From contig JBMNEQ010000003.1 of NCBI GenBank assembly GCA_050948865.1, forward strand, positions 72,235 through 136,234: a DNA stretch of 64,000 bases, written 5' to 3'. Both the position numbers and the translations under genes were made by a program. Positions 52,142 to 60,999 of this stretch are shown in pieces (the first letter of the stretch is position 1; each line of letters begins with the position of its first letter). The notes under the pieces are model-generated. The model had not been told where the DNA came from. It was given only the letters and a program-made list of their open reading frames with translations, and made no database searches. The DNA is from SKGN01 sp050948865. GTDB lineage: Bacteria; Bacillota_I; Bacilli_A; RF39; UBA660.

Positions 52142-53030
52142 AAGGATAATAACGCAAAATTTTAAAAATCATCAATACGCTGAAGACTATGCTGGACTAC
52201 ATTTATCAGATATTAAAATTTACGGAAAAGCTAAAGTGATACACGTGGTTAATAAATATCAATCTTATAAAGATACAATAAATTATCATGACTTTCTTAA
52301 TAATAAAGAAAGATGGAAAGAAGGAAGCTATTATAATTGTCTTTCTATAGGGGGAAATAAAACAATTTATCATCAAAGTGAATTAGGTGGTAATGAAATA
52401 AAACTTGAATGTTATTATAATAAGAAAAAGTATTATTTTCGGTTATTACATTTAGCAGAAGTTTTTGTTAAGGTAGGAGATATTATTGATTCTAATACTT
52501 TACTTGGTCTTCAAGGAAATACAGGTTTAGTCTTATCTTATAAAAATAGAAATGATTTAACTTATGGAACTCATGTTCATTTTGAAATAACTGATGAAGA
52601 TGGTAATTATATAAATCCAAGGGAATATGCTTTATTTAATTTAAAAGTAGATTATTTAGAACAAACCAATGAAGTTGATAAAACTAAAAGACAATTAAAA
52701 ATTAATGTTGATAAAATTAATATTAGGAAAAATAGTAATGTTTCTTCTTCTATAATAGGGGGAGTTTATTATGGTGAGGTTTATACTGTTTTAGAAGAAA
52801 AAGAAGATGATAAGTATCAATGGTTTAAAATTAAGACTAATTTAGGATTAGTTGGTTATATCGCTAATGAGAAGGGCAAAAAATGGCTTCTTCTTTATGA
52901 AATAAATGATCATATTGAGGGTAATTATCATCAAATTGAAGAACCAGTTATAAAAATGGTTTTTGAATGTTCAAAAGATGGAGTTTATGCTATCAATTTA
53001 AAAAAGGGAGAAAAGTTATATATAGAATAA
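52122..53030 (+). CDS. M23-like peptidase domain with SH3 domain, active site incomplete
   Basis: About 302 residues. The N-terminal half has the LytM/M23 fold: ITQNFKNHQYAEDYAGLHL, GLQGNTGLVLSYKNRNDLTYGTHVHFEIT and NPREYAL. In active enzymes the first metal site is H-x(3)-D; here it reads Y-AGL-H, so the first His and the Asp are replaced, while HVHFE keeps the last two His. The C-terminal SH3_3-like domain (LKINVDKINIRKNSNVSSSIIGGVYYGEVYTVLEE) may bind wall. No signal peptide is evident. It may bind rather than cut peptidoglycan. ATG at 52122 preferred; GTG at 52113 is possible. Confidence 0.7.
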   Translation: MILLGSKRIITQNFKNHQYAEDYAGLHLSDIKIYGKAKVIHVVNKYQSYKDTINYHDFLNNKERWKEGSYYNCLSIGGNKTIYHQSELGGNEIKLECYYNKKKYYFRLLHLAEVFVKVGDIIDSNTLLGLQGNTGLVLSYKNRNDLTYGTHVHFEITDEDGNYINPREYALFNLKVDYLEQTNEVDKTKRQLKINVDKINIRKNSNVSSSIIGGVYYGEVYTVLEEKEDDKYQWFKIKTNLGLVGYIANEKGKKWLLLYEINDHIEGNYHQIEEPVIKMVFECSKDGVYAINLKKGEKLYIE

Positions 53031-53059
53031 AAAAACATGAATGTTTATTTCATGTTTTT
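53031..53059. terminator. bidirectional terminator
   Basis: 11-bp stem AAAAACATGAA/TTCATGTTTTT (53031-53041 with 53049-53059) between two convergent genes. Confidence 0.8.
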
Positions 53060-53064
53060 AATAG

Positions 53065-54672
53065 TTATTTTAATTTATAAGGATTAGTTAAAGTGCCATT
53101 ACCTGAAATAACAGGAATATCACTTTTTAAGTTTAAAACAGGGCGAGAGTTGAAAAAGTTATCATCAGGTTCTTCTTTAATAATAGAAATAATTTCTAAA
53201 AGAGTATTTGCATTTTGAAAACCACCTAATATATGTTGATGCCCAGATCCTTCTTCATTGGTTTTAGCTTGGATATATCCATAATTATCTTTATTATTTT
53301 TATTGTAATAAATTAGTGTAGTTTCACAGGAGTTACCATTGCCATTTTGAATAATATCTAACCAACTGTTATTTTGATTAAGAGTGAAAAAGTTATTTGA
53401 TCCATTTTGCATAATGGTAGCGGAACTATTATTTGTTTGAGTTGTATCAGAAAAGTTGCTATTTCCTACTTGGGTTGTTGTACAGTTATTATTATTTCCA
53501 TTTTGAGTTATTATGCCTTCATTGTTTTCTCCAAATTGATCCATTTCACCAACGTTGTCTTCTGAATTATTAGGAATAACAGGATCAAGTTTTGTTTTAT
53601 TAATATCAAAAAATGCTATAATTTCATTTTTATTTCCAAAGTTTCCTAATGCAATATTTCCCTTTTCACTAACCATATGAGCACTTGTTTGATCCCAGTT
53701 GTTCGCGTTCAAAGTCCAATAATAGTAATCCTTTTTTAAAAAATTAGATTCACCGCATTTATCATAATAAGAACCTAAACAATTTTCATTATTAGATGTT
53801 GAAAGATAATCACTAACATTTATCATTCCGATTGTTGAAGGGGTTAACATTCTACCTTGATATACTTCATTATCAAGCGTTTGAGTTTTACATTGATTTT
53901 TTAATATTTCTTCCATGTTAGAGGCATAAGGAACAGGTCCTACGCACCAATTAATAGGTTTTAGATAATCTTGTTTTAAAGTTAAAGATTGATACCAAGA
54001 TGTTAAACTAGTTGCAATTGGAATATTGTTATTCCATTTATTATTATTCTCATTCCATTTGATTGGATGTTTATTATTTATTTTAATGTGTCCATTTTCA
54101 TCAGGTTGTAGATCATTTTGCTTTTGTTTACCCTCATAAATTATTTTGATTCCTTCATTATCACTTCTTATTATTCGCCATAATAAAGGTGTTCCATTTT
54201 CTTTTCCAAATTCAATCCAATTATCAGGATTTTCTCCCACATAATAATTACTTTTATTTTTAGATATTAAATTAGAAGAGATATGACAAGCTAAAGGTGG
54301 TTCTTTACTATTACCTAATATTATTTGATTATTATCACCACAAACAATTAATCCTTCCCATTTGTTTTGACCAATTATTGTAACAAAAGGGTTATCATCA
54401 TTTTCTAAAAATGATATTTCTTTATAATTAGCATTATCAACATTTAAAATTTCTTTAATATCATCCATTTTTATATTAGTTAATTCTAATTCTTCCTCCA
54501 TTAGTTTATAATTTAAAGCTTTAAGTAACATTGCAGCATCAACTTTAAAAGCTTCTTTTTTGGTGTTTTTTATTAATCCTGTTATTGATGGTATTGAGAT
54601 CGCTAAAATAATTGCTAAAATAACTATGACTGCTAGTAGTTCAATTAAAGTAAATCCTTTTTTAAATTTCAT
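53065..54672 (-). CDS. large prepilin-like protein with curlin-like repeats
   Basis: 535 residues. Class III prepilin leader KKGFTLIELLAVIVILAII and long helix, as in the DGR target protein. The middle (~100-375) is an unknown beta-rich domain with several cysteines. Residues 379-452 form seven imperfect 9-11-residue repeats, mostly Q-x-G-x-x-N. A C-terminal segment SRPVLNLKSD ... NGTLTNPYKLK is of a type seen in other secreted proteins. It is expected to be cleaved by prepilin peptidase and placed on the cell surface. AGGAGG precedes the ATG. No DGR template match is seen in it. Confidence 0.8.
   Translation of the reverse strand: MKFKKGFTLIELLAVIVILAIILAISIPSITGLIKNTKKEAFKVDAAMLLKALNYKLMEEELELTNIKMDDIKEILNVDNANYKEISFLENDDNPFVTIIGQNKWEGLIVCGDNNQIILGNSKEPPLACHISSNLISKNKSNYYVGENPDNWIEFGKENGTPLLWRIIRSDNEGIKIIYEGKQKQNDLQPDENGHIKINNKHPIKWNENNNKWNNNIPIATSLTSWYQSLTLKQDYLKPINWCVGPVPYASNMEEILKNQCKTQTLDNEVYQGRMLTPSTIGMINVSDYLSTSNNENCLGSYYDKCGESNFLKKDYYYWTLNANNWDQTSAHMVSEKGNIALGNFGNKNEIIAFFDINKTKLDPVIPNNSEDNVGEMDQFGENNEGIITQNGNNNNCTTTQVGNSNFSDTTQTNNSSATIMQNGSNNFFTLNQNNSWLDIIQNGNGNSCETTLIYYNKNNKDNYGYIQAKTNEEGSGHQHILGGFQNANTLLEIISIIKEEPDDNFFNSRPVLNLKSDIPVISGNGTLTNPYKLK
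53317..53538 (-). repeat. seven curlin-like 11-residue repeats
   Basis: Residues 379-452 of the pilin-like protein, spaced 11, 11, 11, 10, 11, 9, 11. Five of seven keep Q-x-G-x-x-N; the other two start Q-T-N-N and Q-N-N-S. Curlin repeats of CsgA/CsgB carry Q-x-G-x-x-N within each strand turn of an amyloid beta-solenoid. Confidence 0.75.
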
Positions 54673-54705
54673 TTTTAATCCTCCTTTATTTTTTATTATA
54701 ATTTT

Positions 54706-54734
54706 AGAATACGCTACAACTCCTTAAATGTCAA
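54706..54734 (-). promoter_or_regulatory. promoter of the curlin-repeat pilin gene
   Basis: On the minus strand TTGACA (54734-54729), 17-base spacer, TATTCT (54711-54706), 34 bases before the ATG. Confidence 0.68.
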
Positions 54735-54793
54735 TGGTTTAAAGCGCTTTTTTAATGGTAAGAAATGGTAAAACTTTTTACTTTTTCTTGGCC

Positions 54794-54822
54794 TTGAAAA
54801 AAAGTGAAAAAGAATATACAAT
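54794..54822 (+). promoter_or_regulatory. promoter of dnaB-dnaI
   Basis: TTGAAA (54794-54799), 17-base spacer, TACAAT (54817-54822), 23 bases before the dnaB ATG at 54845. It rules out the longer ORF reading from 54755. Confidence 0.65.
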
Positions 54823-54844
54823 TATAGTATGGGAGGGTGATGTA

Positions 54845-56143
54845 ATGAAAAGAGTTGATCTTTTACCAGCTGATACTTATTTAGTTATGAATAAAACCCT
54901 TCTTTTTAATAGTAATCGTCAAGTTTTAACAATGTTATATCAACCTATTATAGGTTATGGACCAATTAGCCTTTACTTTACTTTGTGGTCTGATTTAGAT
55001 AAAACAGAAATTATGAGTGTTGAATTTACCCATCATCATTTAATGAGTAAAATGAATTTAAAGTTAGAGGAAATAAAAATTGCTAGAGAAAAATTAGAAG
55101 CGATGGGATTACTGAAAGTATATTTTAAAAAAGGTAATGTGAATAATTATGTTTATCAATTATTTTCTCCTTTAGAAGGGGCCTTATTTTTAAAGGATCC
55201 TGTTTTAAGTGTTCTTTTATATAATAATGTTGGAGATTATGAATTTAAAAGAATTAAGGAATACTTTCAAATTCCTAAAATGGATTTATCTAGTTTTGAA
55301 GAAATTACTCTTAGTTTTAATGATGTTTTTTCTATTGAAAAAACAAATATTGGAAAAGGTGTTCAAGAAGATTTAAGGCAAGTAACTAATTTAGATTTAT
55401 CTATTACTTCTTTGATTGATTTTGATTTATTAAAATTATCTATTCCCAAAGCGATTATTAATGATAAAGCTTTTGATGAAAAGACTAAAGAATTGATTAA
55501 TAAGTTAAGTTTTTTATATAAAATAGATAATTTACATATGTTAAATATTATAAGGGGAGCAATTAATGAAAAAGGTTTCATTGATAAAGAACAAATAAAA
55601 AAATTATGTCAGAATTATTTTAAATTTGAAAATGATAATAAGTTGCCTAATTTAATCTATCAATCTCAACCTGAAAAGTATAAAACTAAGATCATTGATG
55701 GTTCTAAAAGAAAGAAAATTATTCATGTTTTTGAAACTATTTCTCCATATGAATTTTTAAAAGCAAAATATAAAGGGGGATCTCCTACTACTCGTGATAA
55801 AAGATTGATAGAAACATTAATTGTTGAGCAAAATTTAACTCCTGGTGTGGTTAATGTTTTAATTGATTATGTTTTGAAAGTTAATGATAATAAACTTAAT
55901 AGAAATTTTATTGAAACTATTGCTGGACAGTGGAAGCGTCTTAATATAAAAACTGTTTTAGAAGCGATGAGGCAGGCTGAGAAAGAACATAAAAAATATC
56001 AAAAGGGATTTACTTCTAAAAAGAAAACAGTAAGTGTTAAGGAGGAAAAGGTTCCTGAATGGTTTGATAAGGAGATTAAAGAAGAAGAGTTATCTTCTGA
56101 AGAAGAAGCGAAGATTAAAGATATGTTGAAAGAGTATATGTAG
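54845..56143 (+). CDS. dnaB: replication initiation / membrane attachment protein DnaB
   Basis: About 432 residues resembling the Gram-positive DnaB/DnaD family loader: LLPADTYLVMNKTLLF, then NRQVLTMLYQPIIGYGPISLYFTLWSDL, a winged-helix part, and a C-terminal DnaD-like helical domain with PSSTTRD-like (SPTTRDKRLIETLI) and VLIDYVLKVNDNKLNRNFIETIAGQWKR (~350-400). With DnaD and DnaI it loads the helicase at the origin. dnaI follows after 8 bases. GGGAGGGTG precedes the ATG. Confidence 0.9.
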   Translation: MKRVDLLPADTYLVMNKTLLFNSNRQVLTMLYQPIIGYGPISLYFTLWSDLDKTEIMSVEFTHHHLMSKMNLKLEEIKIAREKLEAMGLLKVYFKKGNVNNYVYQLFSPLEGALFLKDPVLSVLLYNNVGDYEFKRIKEYFQIPKMDLSSFEEITLSFNDVFSIEKTNIGKGVQEDLRQVTNLDLSITSLIDFDLLKLSIPKAIINDKAFDEKTKELINKLSFLYKIDNLHMLNIIRGAINEKGFIDKEQIKKLCQNYFKFENDNKLPNLIYQSQPEKYKTKIIDGSKRKKIIHVFETISPYEFLKAKYKGGSPTTRDKRLIETLIVEQNLTPGVVNVLIDYVLKVNDNKLNRNFIETIAGQWKRLNIKTVLEAMRQAEKEHKKYQKGFTSKKKTVSVKEEKVPEWFDKEIKEEELSSEEEAKIKDMLKEYM

Positions 56144-56151
56144 GTGATAGG

Positions 56152-57072
56152 ATGAAAAAAATAAAAACAGAAATGGGAAAATTAACAATTTCTAAAGAAG
56201 AGCAAATCGATTTAAAAGAAGAATTTATAAAATTATTAAAAGAAGAAGGATTTAAAAAAATAACTGATAGTCTTCCTTTTAATGATGAAATTTTAATGAA
56301 ATATACAACTAAATTACAAGAAGCAGCTAAAGAATATCAAAATTGTCTTCAATGTAAAGGTTTAATGGACTGTCAAAATTCACTAACTGGTTATATTTAT
56401 ACACCTGAAGTTCTTGGAAGTGGTCTTAGTTTTGGTTATAGAAGTTGTCATTATCAAGAAGAATTATTAAAAGCTAAAAAGTATCAAAAGAATAGTTATT
56501 ATTTTGATGTTCCTTTAGAGATTAAAGAAGCGAGAATGAAAAATATTTATACCAGTGATAAAAATAGAGTGGAAGTTTTAGCTTGGATAAAAGATTTTAT
56601 GGAAAAATATGAAAAGGGCAACTATCAAAAGGGTTTATATTTATATGGTAATTTTGGAAGCGGTAAAACCTTTTTATTATCAGCTATGTTAAATGAACTT
56701 GCTAATAAGAATTATAAAACAGCAATAATTTATTGGCCAGAATTTCTTCGGGATTTAAAGGCTTCTTTTAGTAGTGATTTTGCTGAAAAGTATGATTATA
56801 TAAAGAAAGTATCTTTATTATTAATTGATGATATCGGAGCTGAAAATGTTACTTCTTGGAGTCGGGATGAAATTTTAGGACCTTTATTACAATATCGTAT
56901 GCAAGAAAAGTTACCAACATTTTTTACTTCTAATTTAAGTATTAAAGAATTAGATGAACATTTTAGTTTTTCTAATTATAAAACAGAAAAAGTAAAAGGA
57001 AGGAGAATTATTGAAAGAATTGAGCAATTAAGTTTAGAATTAAAAATGGTAAGTAAAAATAGAAGAAAATAA
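56152..57072 (+). CDS. dnaI: primosomal protein DnaI, helicase loader
   Basis: 306 residues: N-terminal domain with a zinc-type cysteine set (NCLQCKGLMDCQN and SCHY), then an AAA+ domain with Walker A YGNFGSGKTFLL (~166), Walker B LLIDDIGAE, sensor region TSNLS and an Arg in RIIERIEQL. It loads the replicative helicase with DnaB/DnaD. Its usual partner dnaB is immediately upstream. Confidence 0.93.
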   Translation: MKKIKTEMGKLTISKEEQIDLKEEFIKLLKEEGFKKITDSLPFNDEILMKYTTKLQEAAKEYQNCLQCKGLMDCQNSLTGYIYTPEVLGSGLSFGYRSCHYQEELLKAKKYQKNSYYFDVPLEIKEARMKNIYTSDKNRVEVLAWIKDFMEKYEKGNYQKGLYLYGNFGSGKTFLLSAMLNELANKNYKTAIIYWPEFLRDLKASFSSDFAEKYDYIKKVSLLLIDDIGAENVTSWSRDEILGPLLQYRMQEKLPTFFTSNLSIKELDEHFSFSNYKTEKVKGRRIIERIEQLSLELKMVSKNRRK

Positions 57073-57093
57073 AAGATAAGAGGGGAACAAGAG

Positions 57094-58995
57094 ATGAGAA
57101 GTAAAGACTTATTTTTAAGAGCTCTTATTAATGAGAATAAGGAACATAGTTTAGAAGATATAAAAAGGATTTTAGATATTAAAAATGATAAAGAAACTTT
57201 TAAGATCTTAATTGATGCGTTAACTTATGAAATAGAATTAATAGATTATAATAATTATCAATTTATTAAGAAAAATATTGAAATAATAAGTAATTATTTA
57301 ATGGATTTAATTAAAGATGAACAAAAACTTGATGCTACTCATGCTTTATATCGATTAAAAGGAACTATTAATACTGTTAAACATAAAAGAAAAACCACTA
57401 GAGTTTCTAATAAAATATTACAAAATTATTATAATGATTTATTAGGACAGTTATCCAATGTTTATTTATTTTATGATTTTAAAACACAGGAATTAGAAGA
57501 AGATCGAAAATATTTATTTTTATCAACTTTAATTTATCAAGAAAGAAATTATTCTTTATTAAAGTATTTATTTAATAGATATCCTTCCTTAATTAAAACT
57601 AATGGCCCTGACGGAAAAACTTTATTAGAAGAGGTTTTGATGAAGCAATTAATTTTAATTAAAGAAGGAAAAGAAGAGGATTTAGAAGAAATAGAATATT
57701 ATGATAATTTATTAGGTCTTTTTTTAGTTAATAAAATGAATTCTAATTTTAAAAAGCAAACTAAACAAAAGATTTATAATGTGATAGATTATTTAACAAA
57801 AGATAAAAAAAATAAAACTATTAATAAAAGAAAAATATTTTTTTTAAAAATACTTCAAGAAAGATTAAAAAACCTTTGTAATTTTCCTCTAGAAGATATT
57901 AAAGAATTAAATTATAAATATGGTGTTAACTTAGATTTTGATAAATATGATATTTTTATTAATTTACCTCAAAGAAATTTATCAAAAAATTTTAAACATA
58001 TTTATACAATAGATTTTAATAATACTCAGTGTAAAGATGATGCCTTTTCGATAGAGACTTTAAATAATGGAAATTATCTTCTAAATATATATATAAGTAA
58101 TGTTGGTCAATTTATTCAAGTAGGTTCTAATTTAGATAATGAAGCTTTCAAAAGAGGGAAAACTATTTATTTAGAAGAAAATATTCATTTTCCAATGCTT
58201 CCACTTGATCTAACAAATGATATTTGTTCTTTGCTTGTTAATCAAATAAAACCTGTTATAAGCTGTCATGTAGAAATAGATCAAGAAGGCAATGTTTGTG
58301 ATTTTCAGTTTTTTAAAGAACAAATCAAGGTAGATTTTGGTTTATCTTATCAAGAAGTAGATAATTTATTACAAGAGGGAAATAAGGATTTAAATTTATT
58401 AAAAGAATTAAGTTTTTTATTAAAAAATAAAAATGTTAATCGAGAAGTTTACCGTGATCAAGAAAATAGATCTATTTCTTATAAGAATCTTGAATATAAT
58501 AGTCCTAGTCATCAAATTGTAAGTGAATATATGATTTTATTTAATCATTTAGCGGCTAAATATGCGAGTGATAATCAAATTCCTTTTTTATACCGAGTTC
58601 ATCAACCACAAGAAGTGGGATTAAATGATATTTTAGGTTTAAATGAGTTTTTAAAAGACACTAAAAAAGGTGAATTAGAAAGAGTGCGGGGATTATTAAA
58701 TTCTTCTTATTCGAAGGCTAAATACTCGATAGATAATTTAGGTCATTATGGGCTTGGTTATGATAGTTATTCTCATTCTACAGCTCCTCTTAGAAGATAT
58801 GCTGATTTAGTTAATCAAAAAATAATAGAAAAGTTTTTTTTAACAAAAGAAATAAATGATCAAGATATTTATTTTTGGGAAGAACGTCTTCCTCAAATAG
58901 CTTTAAAACAAAATAATAATGAAGAAAGAATAGAGTTATATATTGAAGAATATTATAGGATATTAAATAATCAAAAAATTAAATCTAAAAGATAG
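57094..58995 (+). CDS. RNB-family exoribonuclease-like protein without S1 domain
   Basis: 633 residues. The N-terminal ~300 residues are helical and match no cold-shock domain. The RNB catalytic domain spans ~300-625: YTIDFNNTQCKDDAFSIE, HFPMLPLDLTNDICSLL, HYGLGYDSYSHSTAPLRRYADLVN. In RNase II/R the first motif is D-x5-D-x-DDA; here the second Asp is Cys313 (D307, C313, D315, D316). The catalytic Asp pair and the Arg in PLRRYADL are kept. No C-terminal S1 domain is present. It is probably a divergent 3'-5' RNase, but activity is uncertain. GAGGGG precedes the ATG. Confidence 0.8.
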   Translation: MRSKDLFLRALINENKEHSLEDIKRILDIKNDKETFKILIDALTYEIELIDYNNYQFIKKNIEIISNYLMDLIKDEQKLDATHALYRLKGTINTVKHKRKTTRVSNKILQNYYNDLLGQLSNVYLFYDFKTQELEEDRKYLFLSTLIYQERNYSLLKYLFNRYPSLIKTNGPDGKTLLEEVLMKQLILIKEGKEEDLEEIEYYDNLLGLFLVNKMNSNFKKQTKQKIYNVIDYLTKDKKNKTINKRKIFFLKILQERLKNLCNFPLEDIKELNYKYGVNLDFDKYDIFINLPQRNLSKNFKHIYTIDFNNTQCKDDAFSIETLNNGNYLLNIYISNVGQFIQVGSNLDNEAFKRGKTIYLEENIHFPMLPLDLTNDICSLLVNQIKPVISCHVEIDQEGNVCDFQFFKEQIKVDFGLSYQEVDNLLQEGNKDLNLLKELSFLLKNKNVNREVYRDQENRSISYKNLEYNSPSHQIVSEYMILFNHLAAKYASDNQIPFLYRVHQPQEVGLNDILGLNEFLKDTKKGELERVRGLLNSSYSKAKYSIDNLGHYGLGYDSYSHSTAPLRRYADLVNQKIIEKFFLTKEINDQDIYFWEERLPQIALKQNNNEERIELYIEEYYRILNNQKIKSKR

Positions 58996-59000
58996 ATTGT

Positions 59001-59029
59001 TTGACACTAAATTATTATTAAGATACAAT
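59001..59029 (+). promoter_or_regulatory. promoter of the small coiled-coil gene and thrS
   Basis: TTGACA (59001-59006), 17-base spacer, TACAAT (59024-59029), 34 bases before the next ATG. There is no room for a T-box leader before thrS. Confidence 0.72.
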
Positions 59030-59063
59030 ATGGGAGATATTTAACTGATGAGGAAGTGTTTAG

Positions 59064-59258
59064 ATGAAGAAATTAGAAGAGTTAAAAAGATTAATGTTTA
59101 AAAAGAAATTAGAAATTAGTTTATTATCTAATTTGATTAGTTTAGAAGAAAAAAGGGTTTTAGATAAAGAATATCAGAAAATTAAAACAGAATATAAAAG
59201 AAGTTTATTAGAAAGTTATCAAAATAATAAGAAAGAGGAAAGGGAAAGATTAAAATGA
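59064..59258 (+). CDS. small charged helical protein (64 aa)
   Basis: 64 residues, highly charged (Lys/Glu/Arg/Leu), predicted helix or coiled coil throughout. GAGGAAGTG precedes the ATG. It overlaps the thrS start by 4 bases (ATGA), so translation is coupled. No family recognised; a ribosome- or synthetase-associated role would be a guess. Confidence 0.6.
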   Translation: MKKLEELKRLMFKKKLEISLLSNLISLEEKRVLDKEYQKIKTEYKRSLLESYQNNKKEERERLK

Positions 59259-60985
59259 TTAATATTAAGGAAGATGAAAAGTTAAGTATAATAAATCATT
59301 CAGCCGCTCATTTATTAGCCCATGCTTTAAAAAGATTATATCCTCAGGCTTTATTTTGGGTAGGTCCAGTTATTGATAATGGTTTTTATTATGATGTTGA
59401 TTTATTGGATGAAGTTGTTACAGAAAATAAGTTAGTAGAAATAGAAAAGGAAATGAAAAAAATTGTTAAAAGTAATAAACGAATTTATAAAGAAGAAATA
59501 ACTAAAGAAGCCGCTAAAGAAATGTTTAAAAATGATCCTTATAAACTTGATTTAATTAATAAAATGGAAAATGAATTAGTCTCTATTTATAAACAAGATG
59601 AATTTATTGATTTATGTAAAGGCCCTCATGTTGAAAGAACAGGATTAATTAAACATTTTAAATTATTAAAGGTTTCTGGTGCTTATTATAAAGGTGATGT
59701 TAAAGAAAAAATGTTACAACGGATTTATGGAATTGCTTTTTATGAAAAAGAGGATTTAGAAGATTATTTAAACTTTTTAGAAGAAGCGAAAAAAAGGGAT
59801 CATAAAAAATTAGGTTCAGAATTAGGTTTATTTATGATTAGTGAATATGGACCTGGATTTCCTTTTTGGTTACCTAAAGGAATGATTATTAAAAGGGAAT
59901 TAGAAAACTTTTGGTATGAAGAACATCAAAAGGAAGGTTATATTTTTATTCAAACTCCTATTTTATTAAATCAACAACTTTGGGAAAAATCAGGACATTG
60001 GGATAATTATCAAGAGAATATGTATTTATCAGAAATAGATGAAACTAAATTTGCCATAAAACCAATGAATTGTCCTGGTTGTTTATTAGTTTATAAAAAT
60101 AATTTACATTCTTATAAGGAATTACCACTGCGGATAGGAGAGTTAGGACTCGTTCACCGTCATGAAGCTTCTGGAGCTTTAAATGGTTTATTTAGAGTCA
60201 GAAATTTTACTCAAGATGATGCTCATATTTTTATGACAGAAGAACAAATTGAAGAAGAAGTGATTAGTTTAATAAATTTTATTGACCGTATATATAAAGT
60301 TTTTAATTTAGAATATAAGATAGAATTATCAACTAGACCAGAAAGTAAATATATTGGTTCTATTGAAATCTGGGATAAGGCTGAAGAAGTGTTAAAGCAA
60401 GCTTGTTTAAATGCGAAGAAGACTTTTAAAATAAATGAAGGAGATGGTGCCTTTTATGGGCCTAAATTAGATTTTCATATAAAGGATTCTTTAGGACGTG
60501 TTTGGCAATGTGCTACCATTCAACTTGATATGAATCTTCCGGAACGTTTTGATTTAACTTATATTGATAATTTAGGAAAAAAGAAACGCCCCGTAATGAT
60601 CCACCGAGTTATTTATGGGGCTTTAGAAAGATTTATTGGCATTTTAATTGAACATTATGCTGGAGCTTTTCCACTTTGGTTGGCTCCTCTTCAAATTAAT
60701 ATTTTACCAGTTAGTAAAGAACATCATTTAGAACACGCTAAGAAGATAAAAACATTATTAGATAATCATAATTTTAAAACAGAATTAGATGATAGAGATG
60801 AAAAATTAAGTTATAAAATACGTGATAGTCAAATTCAAAAGATTCCTTATACTATTATTTTAGGAGATCGAGAACAAGAAAATGATATTGTTAGTTTTCG
60901 TAAATATGGAAGAGAGGATACAGTATCAATTGATACTTTTAAATTTATTCAATTATTAAAAGAAGAAATTGAATATAAACAATAA
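59255..60985 (+). CDS. thrS: threonyl-tRNA synthetase lacking the TGS domain
   Basis: 576 residues against ~640 for the family. The N-terminal TGS domain is missing, and the protein opens directly in the editing domain (HSAAHLLAHALKRLYP, and the CKGPHV motif). The class II core has NCPGCLLVYKNNLHSYKELPLRIGELGLVHRHEASG (zinc Cys) and RDEKLSYKIRDSQIQKIPYTIILGDRE in the anticodon-binding end. It charges tRNA-Thr; a tRNA-Thr gene lies at 21673. Confidence 0.94.
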   Translation: MINIKEDEKLSIINHSAAHLLAHALKRLYPQALFWVGPVIDNGFYYDVDLLDEVVTENKLVEIEKEMKKIVKSNKRIYKEEITKEAAKEMFKNDPYKLDLINKMENELVSIYKQDEFIDLCKGPHVERTGLIKHFKLLKVSGAYYKGDVKEKMLQRIYGIAFYEKEDLEDYLNFLEEAKKRDHKKLGSELGLFMISEYGPGFPFWLPKGMIIKRELENFWYEEHQKEGYIFIQTPILLNQQLWEKSGHWDNYQENMYLSEIDETKFAIKPMNCPGCLLVYKNNLHSYKELPLRIGELGLVHRHEASGALNGLFRVRNFTQDDAHIFMTEEQIEEEVISLINFIDRIYKVFNLEYKIELSTRPESKYIGSIEIWDKAEEVLKQACLNAKKTFKINEGDGAFYGPKLDFHIKDSLGRVWQCATIQLDMNLPERFDLTYIDNLGKKKRPVMIHRVIYGALERFIGILIEHYAGAFPLWLAPLQINILPVSKEHHLEHAKKIKTLLDNHNFKTELDDRDEKLSYKIRDSQIQKIPYTIILGDREQENDIVSFRKYGREDTVSIDTFKFIQLLKEEIEYKQ

Positions 60986-60999
60986 AAAAGGTAATAAAA

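Noticed and set aside
51755..53030. Prophage lysis cassette
   Set aside because: No integrase, terminase, tail or capsid gene nearby and the M23 active site is incomplete.
53317..53538. Second DGR variable region in the curlin-repeat pilin
   Set aside because: No similarity to TR and no IMH-like GC-rich end; the Asn codons reflect the repeat.
54755..54844. Longer N-terminus for DnaB
   Set aside because: A promoter (54794-54822) lies inside it, and homologous sequence begins at the ATG at 54845 after GGGAGGGTG.
59030..59254. T-box riboswitch before thrS
   Set aside because: Promoter and a short coupled gene fill the space; no T-box core sequence or antiterminator seen.
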